Shown here one piece after another: positions 17,207 to 26,424 of a DNA stretch of 64,000 nucleotides. A program made the translations under genes and the position numbers. The notes beneath the pieces were generated by a model. The model searched no databases. It saw only the letters and a list, made by a program, of their open reading frames with translations, and was not told the DNA's origin. Each line of letters begins with the position of its first letter. Position 1 is the stretch's first letter. The DNA is from Bradyrhizobium erythrophlei (GTDB taxonomy: Bacteria; Pseudomonadota; Alphaproteobacteria; Rhizobiales; Xanthobacteraceae): assembly GCF_900129425.1 (NCBI RefSeq), contig NZ_LT670817.1:7778001-7842000 (forward strand), written 5' to 3'.

Positions 17207-19051
17207 TCAGCGTATTACGGCCAGCAAACTCCGAACCATGTCGTTGGCCGTGGTGATTACCTTGGTGTTTGCCGAGTAGGCCTGCTGAGTGACGATCAGC
17301 TTGGTGAACTGGTCGGCGATGTCGGTGTTCGATCCTTCGAGCGACGAACCGCTGATGGTTCCGGAGGCGCCGGCGATGGCCGCTCCCGACTGTTCGGTCG
17401 GAGCATAGGCTTCGCCGCTGAGCGCCTGCAGGTAATTCGTACCGTTGAAGTGCGACAGCGTCACCGAGGCAAGATCGAGGTTTTGACCGTTGGAAAACGT
17501 GCCGACCACGAGGCCGTTATTGTTGATGGCAACCGACTGAAGCTGGCCGGCGGCATAACCGTTTTGCGATATGGTGTTGATGGTCGCGGTGCCGCCGGTG
17601 CTGGCAAATTGCGTCAAACCGTTGGAGCCGAGGTTGAACGAAACGTTTCCGAGGGATTGACCGCTCACGGTCACTCCCGGGATAGTGATGGCGGTACCCG
17701 ACGGACTCGACAGAGATCCATTGGAGTTGAACGTAAAGTTTTGACCAACGTTGACCCAGCCGACCTGCGTGCCGGTTGCGGTAGGATCGGTCTGATAGAA
17801 AAGATTCCAGGTGTCCTGATGCGGGCTGCCGAGCGCGGCGCTGTCGCTCTTGACCCAGCGCAGCTGCACGTTGACCGGCGTTCCCGCCGCGTTGTAGCCC
17901 GTCACCGCGCCGCCGCTGATGGATTCATTGTTAAAAGCCGTGAGGTCGTTTCCAACCACGAAGCCGGTGCCGATGCCGCCGCCGCCGGTGCGTGCTGCCG
18001 TCATAGTGGTCGGGAATCCCAGCGCGCCGAAGGCCGACGCGTTGTTACTGGCGACGCTCAGATCCGCCGTCGTGCCGGTATGCAGCGTAATCGCGCCGGT
18101 GCTTGTGTTGATGGTCGGTGCAACGCCGGTGATCGCGGCGATCTTCCCGAGGAGTGTCCCGACAGTGTCAGAGATGTCGATGTTGATAGGAGTAACGCCG
18201 GCGGCGGTGGTGCCGGCCGTGGAGCCGGTGTTCACGAAGTTGATAACCTGGCCGTCCACCGTGATGGTGTTGCCGGCCACAAAGCCAGACGTCAGCGAGT
18301 TGCTTGGGGCCGTCCCGGATAGCGTCGTTGCGGCTGTGATCGGGCCCGGCGTTGCCGCCTGGTTCAACGCGGCGGAGCCGGTGACTGCGTTGTCGCCAAA
18401 AGGCGTCGCCGGCGTGCCCAACACCAGGGGATTCTGGGTGAAGTCGGCGGTGTTCAGCCCTCCGTACCCGGTGATGGTGCCCGCGGCCGCGGTCGTGCTT
18501 GCCGTGGTCGCCGGCACCGTCGGAAGGTTCGCGGCATATTGAATGGAGCTGGTGGCCTGCGCGGGAACGAAGTTATTCTGGAATTGAAGCACCGACGCAA
18601 CGCTGCCGGTTGGGTTTCCGGTCTTGGAATCGACCGTGACGCCCATCAGATAATATCCCGCGCCGTTGACGAGATTGCCGTTGGCATTGACCTGAAAATC
18701 GCCGGCGCGGGTGTAGTCGGTGATGCCGCTAAAGACCGGCTGATTGTCCACCGTGCCGGTGGAGGCCTGCACCGAGAAGAAGCCGTCACCGTTGATCGCC
18801 ATGTTGGTGGCGACGGTCGATGCGGAGACGGTGCCTGACGTCGAGATCGTCGCTTGGGCGTAGGCGGTGACGCCCCCTGACACCTGCCGGCTGGGCGTGG
18901 TTGCGTCCGGAATGAGATCCTCGAAACTGGTATTGATGCCCTTGTAGCCGACGGTCGAGGCATTCGCGATGTTGCCGGAAATATTCTGCAGCGAGAAGGA
19001 TTGAGCCTGCAGGCCGCCAACCGCGGTAGTCAGTGCATCGAAGATACCCAT
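17207..19051 (-). CDS. flgE: Flagellar hook protein FlgE
   Basis: 614 residues. The N-terminal rod/hook motif MGIFDALTTAVGGLQAQSFS then LQNISGNIANASTVGYKG is the conserved flg_bb_rod segment; the C-terminus LEGSNTDIADQFTKLIVTQQ and ITTANDMVRSLL forms the paired coiled-coil domain. Residues 85-160 correspond to the FlgE D1 region and the Ala/Gly/Thr-rich middle is the exposed variable part. FlgE polymerises into the hook outside the cell. It stands alone here, without flgD, flgK or flgL, so it may be a second, separately located hook gene, as occurs in bacteria with two flagellar systems. Confidence 0.92.
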   Translation of the reverse strand: MGIFDALTTAVGGLQAQSFSLQNISGNIANASTVGYKGINTSFEDLIPDATTPSRQVSGGVTAYAQATISTSGTVSASTVATNMAINGDGFFSVQASTGTVDNQPVFSGITDYTRAGDFQVNANGNLVNGAGYYLMGVTVDSKTGNPTGSVASVLQFQNNFVPAQATSSIQYAANLPTVPATTASTTAAAGTITGYGGLNTADFTQNPLVLGTPATPFGDNAVTGSAALNQAATPGPITAATTLSGTAPSNSLTSGFVAGNTITVDGQVINFVNTGSTAGTTAAGVTPINIDISDTVGTLLGKIAAITGVAPTINTSTGAITLHTGTTADLSVASNNASAFGALGFPTTMTAARTGGGGIGTGFVVGNDLTAFNNESISGGAVTGYNAAGTPVNVQLRWVKSDSAALGSPHQDTWNLFYQTDPTATGTQVGWVNVGQNFTFNSNGSLSSPSGTAITIPGVTVSGQSLGNVSFNLGSNGLTQFASTGGTATINTISQNGYAAGQLQSVAINNNGLVVGTFSNGQNLDLASVTLSHFNGTNYLQALSGEAYAPTEQSGAAIAGASGTISGSSLEGSNTDIADQFTKLIVTQQAYSANTKVITTANDMVRSLLAVIR

Positions 19052-19605
19052 AACATTGTCTCCACATTCGACGCTGCGCCTGACCGGCTAGCACCATGCC
19101 GTCATCGAAGCAACGCAAGCTCTGTGCCAGAAACATTCTGTAACAAATTCAGAGGCGAAAGTTACAAACTCAAGTTTCGGAAAGGACGAAATTGCCTAGC
19201 GCGGCAAATTTTGCCGCGACGCATCCACGTTTTCACCGAAGGTGAAGAGCTAAGGTCCGCTTACAGCATCCGATATCAACCTATTGCCACGGACAAGTGC
19301 GCGCTCACCAGACCGGGAAAAATGGTGAAGTGCCCATTTGAACACTACGAGAAAAACCGGGCCCGGCGAGGCAGTCCTACGGACGGACCGACCAATAGGG
19401 CTAGAACGAAGGCCTCATTTACGAGTTGACCGACGCGCGGAAGACCCAACAGCGAAGCATTCGATCATCTGAGCAAACAAGGATTACGCGCCATTTGCTG
19501 TCGCGCGTCTTGCGGACTTGCCATGGATGACCGACCAAGCAAGTATCAGCCTATCGCTCGCCATCTGGCGACGCCGAGGTCGCCGGATACTCAAGACCCG
19601 GCACA
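19052..19605. other. Gap between divergent flgE and serine hydrolase gene
   Basis: About 550 bases that must hold the promoters of both genes. No confident sigma-54 or sigma-28 consensus was found by eye. No coding frame is convincing. Confidence 0.5.
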
Positions 19606-20898
19606 ATGAGGAAACAAATGCTCTCTTCCACACGCCTGCACAGTCTTGTCGTCGCCGCGACGTTGATCTTCGCCCTCCCCACCGCTTTCGCCGAGGGTCC
19701 CGTCACCGTCGAACCCGCGGCGGCGGGGTTCACGACGGCCGGACTGGCAAGGATCGACGCCTATCTCAAGAACGAGGTCGCCGGAAACAAGATTCCGGGC
19801 GCCGTCATGATGATCCAACGCCACGGAAAGACTGTCTACTTCAGTACTTTCGGCGTCAGGGATCCCGGCACGAAGCAACCCATGACATCCGACAGCATCT
19901 TCCGCATCTATTCGATGTCGAAGCCGATCACCACGGTGGCCGCCATGATGCTGGTCGAAGAGGGTAAGCTGCAACTCGATGACCCGTTATCAAAGTACAT
20001 CCCGGCGTTTGCGAACGTTAAGGTCGGCGTCGAGAAGGACGAGGACGGTACGATGGTCCTGCATACCGTCCCGGCCAAGCGTCCGATCACCATCCAGGAC
20101 CTGATGCGGCACACCTCGGGGATCACCTACGGCTTCTTCGGCGAAGGTCTGGTCAAGAAGGCATACGTGGACGCTCACCTGTTCTCCGGGGACGTGGACA
20201 ACGCCGAGTTTGCTGAACGAATCGCCAAACTGCCGCTCGCCTATCAGCCGGGCACGACGTGGGACTACAGCCATTCGGTCGACATCCTGGGCCGCGTCAT
20301 CGAGGTGGTTTCCGGGAAGTCGCTCTACCAGTTCGAAAAGGAGCGGTTGCTGGACCCACTGGGCATGAAGGACACTGCCTTCTACGTGACCGATCCGGCC
20401 AAGAAGTCCCTCGTAGCCGAGCCCTTCCCGAACGACCGGACGATCGGCAACGACGCCGTTATGAATGACCCGCGGGAGGTGCAAAAGTGGGAGTCCGGCG
20501 GCGGCGGCATGGTATCCACCATAGGTGACTACGCCCGTTTCGCGCAGATGGTTCTGAACGGCGGCACGCTGGGCGGACGCAGGTATCTCAGCCCGAAGAC
20601 GGTCGCCTACATGGGCTCCAACCATATCGGACCCGGTTCAGGGGTGACACCAGGTCCGTACTACCTGCCCGGACCTGGCTTCGGATTCGGGCTTGGTTTT
20701 GCTGTGCGCACGGAGGCCGGCGTCAGTCCGGCCGAAGGATCCGTCGGCGAGATGAACTGGTCAGGGGCCGGGGGCACGACGTTCTGGGTGGATCCGAAAG
20801 AGGACATGTTCGTGGTGTTCATGGCGCAGACGGTCTCGCAGCGCGGAAGACTTCGGGTGGCACTGAAGAACATCGTGTACGGAGCCTTTGAAAAGTAA
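19606..20898 (+). CDS. Beta-lactamase-family serine hydrolase (class C-like)
   Basis: 430 residues with a Sec signal (about 1-29, ending TAFA). It has the serine beta-lactamase/DD-peptidase fold: Ser103-Met-Ser-Lys106 is the SxxK nucleophile motif (FRIYSMSKPITT), Tyr221-Ser-His is at the YxN position (TWDYSHSVDILG), and RHTSGITYG is the usual lid segment. The third motif is GAGGTTFWVD rather than KTG, as in EstB/penicillin-binding esterases, so an esterase or peptidase acting in the periplasm is more likely than a true beta-lactamase. A start four codons downstream (MLSSTRL) is possible. No regulator is adjacent. Confidence 0.87.
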   Translation: MRKQMLSSTRLHSLVVAATLIFALPTAFAEGPVTVEPAAAGFTTAGLARIDAYLKNEVAGNKIPGAVMMIQRHGKTVYFSTFGVRDPGTKQPMTSDSIFRIYSMSKPITTVAAMMLVEEGKLQLDDPLSKYIPAFANVKVGVEKDEDGTMVLHTVPAKRPITIQDLMRHTSGITYGFFGEGLVKKAYVDAHLFSGDVDNAEFAERIAKLPLAYQPGTTWDYSHSVDILGRVIEVVSGKSLYQFEKERLLDPLGMKDTAFYVTDPAKKSLVAEPFPNDRTIGNDAVMNDPREVQKWESGGGGMVSTIGDYARFAQMVLNGGTLGGRRYLSPKTVAYMGSNHIGPGSGVTPGPYYLPGPGFGFGLGFAVRTEAGVSPAEGSVGEMNWSGAGGTTFWVDPKEDMFVVFMAQTVSQRGRLRVALKNIVYGAFEK

Positions 20899-20954
20899 CC
20901 TCAGAACTTCCGGGCGGCGAAGCGGGTCTCGCCGTCCGGAGTCGAGCCGTGTCA

Positions 20955-21221
20955 CTAACGGTCCGATGTCGTCTTGACCAATCCCAACTTTTTGGACCAG
21001 GCACCCCATAGCGTCCCTTGCAAACAATAGGTGCTGGCCTCCGTAAACTCCCAGTCGTGAACCCCATTGGAGGTAGACTGCTTTTGGTGCGCGCTGGCTG
21101 GTCGTGAGTCCTCGATCCCGGCGCCGCCGAGACAATAGAATCCGTCCGGGAAGATAGGCCCCGTCTTGTAATCAAGCGCGACGGCACCGATGGCGATGGC
21201 GAGCAATATCAAAAACTTCAT
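20955..21221 (-). CDS. Small secreted or membrane-anchored hypothetical protein
   Basis: 88 residues from ATG 21221 (MKFLILLAIAIGAVALDYKTG). One hydrophobic N-terminal segment acts as signal or anchor, followed by a polar part with two cysteines (FYCLGG, STYCLQG) that could form a periplasmic disulfide. No family recognised. The five-residue extension to 21236 is unlikely. Confidence 0.5.
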   Translation of the reverse strand: MKFLILLAIAIGAVALDYKTGPIFPDGFYCLGGAGIEDSRPASAHQKQSTSNGVHDWEFTEASTYCLQGTLWGAWSKKLGLVKTTSDR

Positions 21222-21290
21222 GCCTCGCCCTGGCACTGTGCTTTGAATCTCTTTTCAAACCACAGGTCGAGCGTGAAGTGCAGGTAGATG

Positions 21291-21551
21291 TTACTCTGAA
21301 TCGTACTCCGGCCGGCTACACCATGCCAGGAAGCCCAGGAGCAACCAGAGGACGAACGCGATCCACGTCGGGTGCACGGTAATCAGGATTATCAGGAGGG
21401 GAAAGCCCTTCCCCAGCGCGACGGCGATCAGGGTGGCGATCAGATCGATGGCCAACCAGAAGACGACCCCAGCCGAACAGGCTGGACGCTCTCTTGCAGA
21501 ACAAGTGCATGGCAATTCTTTCCTAACCACGGTCATTTTTCTAAACACCAA
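21291..21551 (-). CDS. Small two-helix membrane protein
   Basis: 86 residues. Two hydrophobic helices, VVFWLAIDLIATLIAVAL and LLIILITVHPTWIAFVLWLL, form a hairpin with a short loop; the tail is acidic (RPEYDSE). The N-terminal 28 residues are Cys/Arg-rich and may not be translated, since an internal start is possible. No family assigned. Confidence 0.45.
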   Translation of the reverse strand: MVFRKMTVVRKELPCTCSARERPACSAGVVFWLAIDLIATLIAVALGKGFPLLIILITVHPTWIAFVLWLLLGFLAWCSRPEYDSE

Positions 21552-21645
21552 TCGTTCCTCCCGTGATCGACGAACAGAGGAGATCGAGTCGGATTTCGGC
21601 TTTAAAGCCGTGGGCTAATAAACCACAGGTTGGTTGGCTGGGTAC

Positions 21646-21885
21646 ATGGACCTGCGCCAACTTTTCGCGACGAATCTCCGCCGCCTCCGGCATGAGAGGA
21701 GGGTCTCGCAGGAGCAGTTGGCCCACGATGCCGAGGTCGACCGGGCTTATCTCAGCCGGGTCGAGCGGGCCGCGACCTATGTGGGGCTGGAGATCATCGA
21801 GAAGCTGGCCACGATCTTGGAAGTCGATCCGGCAGAGTTCTTCCGACGGCCCAGCAGGTCCGGCTCTCGCAGGAAGGCCGACTAG
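21646..21885 (+). CDS. XRE-family transcriptional regulator (module copy 2)
   Basis: 79 residues (MDLRQLFATNLRRLRHERRV). A Cro/CI-type helix-turn-helix lies in residues 6-60: SQEQLAHDAEVDRAYLSRVE contains the two core helices. The tail SRSGSRRKAD is basic. It lies about 100 bases upstream of the Tat-lipoprotein-like gene on the same strand and is duplicated with it, which suggests it controls that gene. In module copy 1 only its last 28 codons survive. Confidence 0.85.
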   Translation: MDLRQLFATNLRRLRHERRVSQEQLAHDAEVDRAYLSRVERAATYVGLEIIEKLATILEVDPAEFFRRPSRSGSRRKAD

Positions 21886-21988
21886 ATCCCCTGCCGGCCC
21901 GGCCCATCACTTGAGACCGGCTGGCCCCATATGTCCTTCCCGAGGATTTCAGTTTACGGCCAGCCTCCTCAGCGATCGGAGGCCCAGG

Positions 21989-22726
21989 GTGAACATCGAC
22001 CGTCGGCAGCTATTGATAGGCGGGACTTGCGTCGCCCTGGCCGGATCGTTCGGGGCCTTGGGTGCCTGTCCCCTCCCCTCCATCCCGGGCGAGGGTCGAT
22101 GGCACCTGTTGACCCGGTCCCTCCTTGAACGGTCACGCAGAGCCAACCGGGGTTGTGGGCTCCCGGACAGGGCTCGGGTCGAACGGACGATCCGGCAGTT
22201 CAGCGACGCTTCGGGCTGGACCAAACCTCTTGTTATAAAATGGATGGATAGTCCGACGGACGCGTTCGACCACCTCAGCCGGTTCGGACTCGACGCGCTC
22301 CTCGACATTGGGACGACCAAGTTCTGGCGTCGGTTTCAGCCTCCGGCGTCACAGGATGCAAGCGCGTTCGACCGGTCCTTCGAAGCCCGGATGCTGGCGA
22401 ACGAACTCCTCTGCGTGGACGAGCATGACCGGCTCCTCATGGCTCCGAAACTGCGCGCCAAATCCAGAGCGGTGTCGGCGAACGCGTCGGACGGGGAGGT
22501 CTTCCGGGTCAGGGCCGTTTCGTCGCAGATCGGGTGGCTGGAGACTTCGATGGCCGACGCTGCTGCACAGGCCGCTTCCAACATCGAGCTGCTGCTCGGC
22601 ACAGGGGAGCCCGAACGATCGGTGGCGATAGATCATCAGTTGAAGGTCTTCGAGTCGTACGAGCAGGGACTGCTGGCGACCTGGGAGACGCCGGACGCCC
22701 TAATCTGCGTACCCAAGTACATTTGA
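21989..22726 (+). CDS. Tat-exported lipoprotein-like hypothetical (module copy 2)
   Basis: 245 residues from GTG 21989, the equivalent of GTG 15405 in copy 1. The signal is IDRRQLLIGGTCVALAGSFG followed by LGAC, a Tat motif plus lipobox. The mature part includes ERTIRQFSDASGWTKPLVIK, RMLANELLCVDEHDRLLMAP, AVDIDHQ-like AIDHQLKVFESYEQGLL and ends CVPKYI. I do not recognise a family. Compared with copy 1 it lacks 30 codons after residue 67 (in frame), so it too may be altered. The frame is open upstream to 21563, but that region overlaps the XRE gene in another frame. Confidence 0.6.
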   Translation: MNIDRRQLLIGGTCVALAGSFGALGACPLPSIPGEGRWHLLTRSLLERSRRANRGCGLPDRARVERTIRQFSDASGWTKPLVIKWMDSPTDAFDHLSRFGLDALLDIGTTKFWRRFQPPASQDASAFDRSFEARMLANELLCVDEHDRLLMAPKLRAKSRAVSANASDGEVFRVRAVSSQIGWLETSMADAAAQAASNIELLLGTGEPERSVAIDHQLKVFESYEQGLLATWETPDALICVPKYI

Positions 22727-22788
22727 GCCACCGCCCGTTGATCCCGGCCGCTACGTCCGGCGGCAACCCGGACTCCCTCTCAGCGTCT

Positions 22789-22866
22789 CGCGATGTCCGT
22801 TCATCGGGGCAAAGCAGAAGTCGCGTGGAAGCGCCGCCACTCCGAGTTTGACCCCACTTCGGACCT
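22789..22866. repeat. Interspersed repeat copy g
   Basis: GCGATGTCCGTTCATCGGGG, AAAGCAGAAGTCG, GAGTTTGACCCC and CTTCGGACCT. The left hairpin arm is lost. It sits between the Tat-lipoprotein-like gene and a small secreted protein gene. Confidence 0.7.
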
Positions 22867-23005
22867 CAGGCGGCGGATTGTCGCGGCTACCCGCCGTTAA
22901 GCCACAAATATAAGTTGTTGGATTGGAACAATTCGTAACAAGGGTTGTTGGCTTGATAATCCCCAAGCGAAGCGGGATTGATTTAGCCACCGTCCGCCGC
23001 CCACA

Positions 23006-23260
23006 ATGATCAAATCATTTGCAGCCACCTTCGCTATACTCGCTGTCTTGGGAGCCTCGGTGATCGCGTTACCGTCGTTCGCTCCGAAAGCGGATGCCAG
23101 CGAAGGACTTGCACTGGCAAAGTCCGATCGGCTCGCAGTCCGATCCCCTCCTCAGGATTGCTTCAAACAGATTTGGCCGGACTTCGCCACGGCTTGTTTG
23201 CGCAACGGCGGTTCGGAAGCAAAGGTTATCGAAGCGCGCCTCGTGGCCGTCCGTCGCTAG
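23006..23260 (+). CDS. Small secreted hypothetical protein
   Basis: 84 residues: signal MIKSFAATFAILAVLGASVI with an AxA-type site near residue 30, then a mature part with two cysteines (QDCFKQIWPDFATACLRNGG), probably one disulfide, ending in Val-Arg-Arg. This resembles the short exported proteins frequent in Bradyrhizobium. Role unknown. It lies 30 bases upstream of another small gene and may share a transcript with it. Confidence 0.7.
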   Translation: MIKSFAATFAILAVLGASVIALPSFAPKADASEGLALAKSDRLAVRSPPQDCFKQIWPDFATACLRNGGSEAKVIEARLVAVRR

Positions 23261-23289
23261 GACTCTCGGCGAATAACAGTTTAGGAATT

Positions 23290-23472
23290 ATGATGCTTGA
23301 TGTCCAAATCAGCCGGATTCACAGCGGTGCAATTTGTAATGAAATCGGTGAACGGCTTTCCGCGGCTCTAGGCCAGCAATCGAATGAATTGCCCGCTCGC
23401 TTGCTTGCGCTGATCGACGAACTGGTGAAGGTCGAACCTCCCGTCGTGCCGTCAGACGCCCGGCCGATTTGA
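23290..23472 (+). CDS. Small hypothetical protein
   Basis: 60 residues from ATG 23290 (or 59 from the ATG at 23293), preceded by TTAGGAATT. Sequence IGERLSAALGQQSNELPARL and LLALIDELVKVE predicts two amphipathic helices, the form of many short rhizobial hypotheticals. No signal peptide. Function unknown. Confidence 0.5.
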   Translation: MMLDVQISRIHSGAICNEIGERLSAALGQQSNELPARLLALIDELVKVEPPVVPSDARPI

Positions 23473-23872
23473 ACGCATGAAAGATTTCTCAAACGCATCT
23501 TTCCCACCCGACACCATCGCGGTCATGACGTTGGCAATGAACGCTGCGCTCTTGACCCTTCCGCATCCGGTCAGTTCGAGGCATCAATTCTGCGGACAGC
23601 CAAAGACGGCGAGCGAGACCAAAGGGCTTTGGAGCGTATGGCCCTGCTGGAACTTCAAATTTCGCCGCGCCTCTAGTCATTGTTCTCTTAAATTCATTCT
23701 GGTTCTTGGCGGCACGGCTGTGGTCCGCCGCTCGCCTGTATGTAGCCCGCTTGGAGCGGCCGACATTGGTCGGTCGTAATGCGGCAATCTTGCCGTCAAG
23801 ATGAAACAAGAGAGATTGATCGGACGATCATGGCAGCCATCTGCTCCGTGTTGTCAACCAATTCTCACGCAA
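23473..23872. other. Gap without a supported gene
   Basis: Four hundred bases between convergent genes. Short overlapping frames on both strands lack domain features. A fragment CTGCGCTCTTGACCC resembles the right part of the interspersed repeat but is too short to call. Confidence 0.45.
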
Positions 23873-25849
23873 CTACCGTTGCAAACTTTTTCTTCTTGGA
23901 GGCTGCTGGTCCTCAACTCCCGTCGCCTCAATACACAGCTTGAGGGCTTCGCCCAGGCTGGAGGCAACGAGGTCTGCTTTCGCTCCCTCCCGCAACAGTT
24001 CCAGCGCGGCCGGTTCGATATCCCTGACCCAACAGCCCAAGATAATTGTTGCCTTTGGCGACTTCCGCCTTAGGCGCCGAACTGAATAACGCATGTGTGC
24101 CGGTCCACTGGAATCAAGATACACTAAGCAGATGATGGCAACGCCGGTAGTCTCAAGTCGGAAGACGTTCGTCGTAGAAAGCGCTTCTGCCCCTTCGACC
24201 CGTGCCGCTAGACCGTGGGCTGTCGATAGCTGCGCTAGCATAATCGCGGCCGCTTCGTCGATGAGGCTACGTCCGGCCAGACAGAGGACGGGATGTTCAC
24301 CTTGCCATTCAAGCGGTAGGTCTTCCTTGCTGAGAAAGGACAAATTTTCACGCGCCGAATCTTCAGCTACGCTTTCCACCGCAGACGATGCTTCCGCATC
24401 GGTGGTTAAATTGACTTTCGCCGACGTCCGATCTTCCTGATCGGAAAGATCGCCAGCAAATTCGCTGACGGCATCTCGAATCTTTGTGAGACGTGCGGGG
24501 TCTAGCGCGCCGCGCTCAGCATCAACTTGTGCCAGCTGCAAACCCTTCAAAGCGACCTCATCATAGTACGAGGCGAGAGACCGTTCCTTCAGGAATTCTT
24601 CGGCCTTTTCGGCAGCTTCCGTAGGATCACCAGCCAACATCCGCTGGTAAAAGATCTCGGGGGGAGAAAGAGCAGGTCGGTCCCCAAACATGACGTCAAG
24701 AAATTCGAGGCGTTCCACGTGACGCCCGAGTACAACTAGGCACACCGTTAGAGGCGTAGCGAGGACGAGCCCAATGGGACCCCAAAGTGCGGTCCAAAAC
24801 GTTGCCGACGCTACCACGGCAACGGGAGAAAGCCCCGTGCTGCGGCCGTATACCATCGGCTCGATAACATGGCCGACTACCGGTTCAACAATTATAAAGA
24901 GCGTAAGCGTCCACAAAAGCATCGACCAGCCGGGATCGACGGCGACCGCAAGGGCGAGCGGGAATGCAGCGGCGATGACGGCGCCTATGTATGGTACGAA
25001 GCGGAGTACCGCCGCCAGGATGCCCCAGAGGATCGCACTTGGAATGCCTATGAACCAAAGGCCTAAACCAATCACCACGCCAAAGGCACCGTTCACAATG
25101 AGCTGAGTCAGAAAAAGTCGACTGAGGCGTCTCGCCGCGTCGTCCAGCGCTGCAGTGGTACGTTGGAGGTCATATGACCCCGCCAAGCGAATGATCCGGT
25201 TCCGCAGATCTTCGCGTTGAAGCAGAATGAATATGACAAAAATAATGATGATGCCGGTCGTCGCGAGCGGATGAACGAGCGGGGAAATCAAAGTTCGCAG
25301 GCTCTCTAGTGCACCAGGATCTGGCTGGCGGACTTCCACGGGAACGGGCGCCTGTGGTCGCGTTGAATTCGGACTAACGATCGAGCTTGACGCATCCGCG
25401 GGAACGGCGACTTTTGGCTTATCGAGTTCTTTGCTAAGATCCTTCAACATGTCGGAGGCGCGTTCCAGTGTACCCCTGCCAGCTTTTGTATCCCGGAAAG
25501 ATTGGATTTTCTCGCTTATCGTCGATTGATAACGTGGAAGATCTCCGGCGAGCTGGGTCAGTTGCGTGGCGAGAAGACTCCCCATCGCAAAAATGAGCGC
25601 AAAGGCAAGGACGACCACGCTCACGACCGCAAAGCCGCGCGGCACATGGATGCGTTGTAGTATTGCTACTAGCGGTGCCAGCACGAAGCTCAGCAGAATC
25701 GCCAATGCAATGGGCACGAAGATCTCGCGACCAAAATAGAGCATGCCAATAATCATAGCCGCGAGAATCGCAGTGGCCACTGCGCTGAGCAGCGCCATAA
25801 GTTCTTCAGTAGTACGCGCTTTAAATGGCTGCCTGATCAAAGGCTTCAT
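23873..25849 (-). CDS. AI-2E/UPF0118 family permease with long C-terminal domain
   Basis: 658 residues. Residues 15-400 are an AI-2E (UPF0118/PerM-like) permease: paired helices at 18-75, a hydrophilic periplasmic-type segment at 100-190, then GFAVVSVVVL-type helices and the conserved LRFVPYIGAVIAAAFPLALA and VEPVVGHVIEPMVYG signatures. Family members export diverse solutes; few truly move AI-2. Residues 400-658 are an added soluble part whose end (HPVLCLAGRSLIDEAAAIML ... GVAIICLVYLDSSG ... ATIILGCWV) has alternating strand/helix pattern like a Rossmann or cobalamin-binding-like domain. It lacks the DxHxxG cobalamin motif, so ligand binding is not claimed. Confidence 0.83.
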   Translation of the reverse strand: MKPLIRQPFKARTTEELMALLSAVATAILAAMIIGMLYFGREIFVPIALAILLSFVLAPLVAILQRIHVPRGFAVVSVVVLAFALIFAMGSLLATQLTQLAGDLPRYQSTISEKIQSFRDTKAGRGTLERASDMLKDLSKELDKPKVAVPADASSSIVSPNSTRPQAPVPVEVRQPDPGALESLRTLISPLVHPLATTGIIIIFVIFILLQREDLRNRIIRLAGSYDLQRTTAALDDAARRLSRLFLTQLIVNGAFGVVIGLGLWFIGIPSAILWGILAAVLRFVPYIGAVIAAAFPLALAVAVDPGWSMLLWTLTLFIIVEPVVGHVIEPMVYGRSTGLSPVAVVASATFWTALWGPIGLVLATPLTVCLVVLGRHVERLEFLDVMFGDRPALSPPEIFYQRMLAGDPTEAAEKAEEFLKERSLASYYDEVALKGLQLAQVDAERGALDPARLTKIRDAVSEFAGDLSDQEDRTSAKVNLTTDAEASSAVESVAEDSARENLSFLSKEDLPLEWQGEHPVLCLAGRSLIDEAAAIMLAQLSTAHGLAARVEGAEALSTTNVFRLETTGVAIICLVYLDSSGPAHMRYSVRRLRRKSPKATIILGCWVRDIEPAALELLREGAKADLVASSLGEALKLCIEATGVEDQQPPRRKSLQR

Positions 25850-25913
25850 TTGCTTTCCATAACCTGGATCCTAGCTTTCCAACATGCTCGTGCAACAAGG
25901 GCGCCCCATTTCC

Positions 25914-25950
25914 ATAAAAAAAGCCGCTCGGGCATGACACCGTGCGGCTT
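25914..25950 (-). terminator. Possible rho-independent terminator
   Basis: On the minus strand the hairpin AAGCCGC ... GCGGCTT (7-bp stem, 16-base loop) is followed by a T-run (A-run at 25916-25922 on the plus strand). It lies upstream of the minus-strand permease gene, so if real it ends a transcript from further right, or it is a relic. Confidence 0.3.
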
Positions 25951-26210
25951 CATAAAGCGACTGCTGGGCTCCCAGTTCCGCCGCTTTCACCCAATAGATG
26001 GGCAGCGCAAAGGTTGCGTGGATAAAAAAAAGAAATGTTCGTCAGGTTGCTACCTCCGGTGCATGGGGTGGCCCGAACAAGTTTCTCATTTTCTCTGTGG
26101 GGCGCCTTTTTTGGTAATTTTCGGGGATGACAGACGTACTGATGGAGAGGCGGCGACCGATCAGGCCATGACGTCTAGGAAGGACCGGCGCCGGCGCGAT
26201 GTCGCTTGAT
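25951..26210. other. Gap without a supported gene
   Basis: No coding frame with domain character. With the hairpin at 25914 and repeat copy h this fills 25850-26424. Confidence 0.45.
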
Positions 26211-26330
26211 GGCACGAAACGGACATGCCGACCCTATTGAGCGATGTCCGTTGTTGGGGCCAAAGCGGAAAACATCTGCTCGCAGCGAGTATTTCGCCTT
26301 TTGACCCCGAACCGGACCTGGCCCCGACAG
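26211..26330. repeat. Interspersed repeat copy h (best example)
   Basis: TGGCACGAAACGGACATGCC, GCGATGTCCGTTGTTGGGG, AAAGCGGAAAACATCTGCTC, TATTTCGCCTTTTGACCCC and ACCGGACCT. AACGGACAT and ATGTCCGTT form a perfect 9-bp stem around 17 bases. It precedes binding protein gene 4 by 95 bases. Confidence 0.85.
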
Positions 26331-26424
26331 GCGTTTTGACACCCAATCCTGCCAATTGGCGTTCGCTGCGCTATCGCGAGGCTGCTATAATCTCAATATC
26401 GTCATCACGTTTTGACGAGGCCAT

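Noticed and set aside
17045..18322. 425-codon plus-strand frame opposite flgE
   Set aside because: Antisense shadow of FlgE; no domain, and the minus strand encodes complete hook protein motifs.
25850..26209. 119-codon plus-strand frame downstream of the permease start
   Set aside because: Includes a hairpin and poly-A tract, low coding character, no family.
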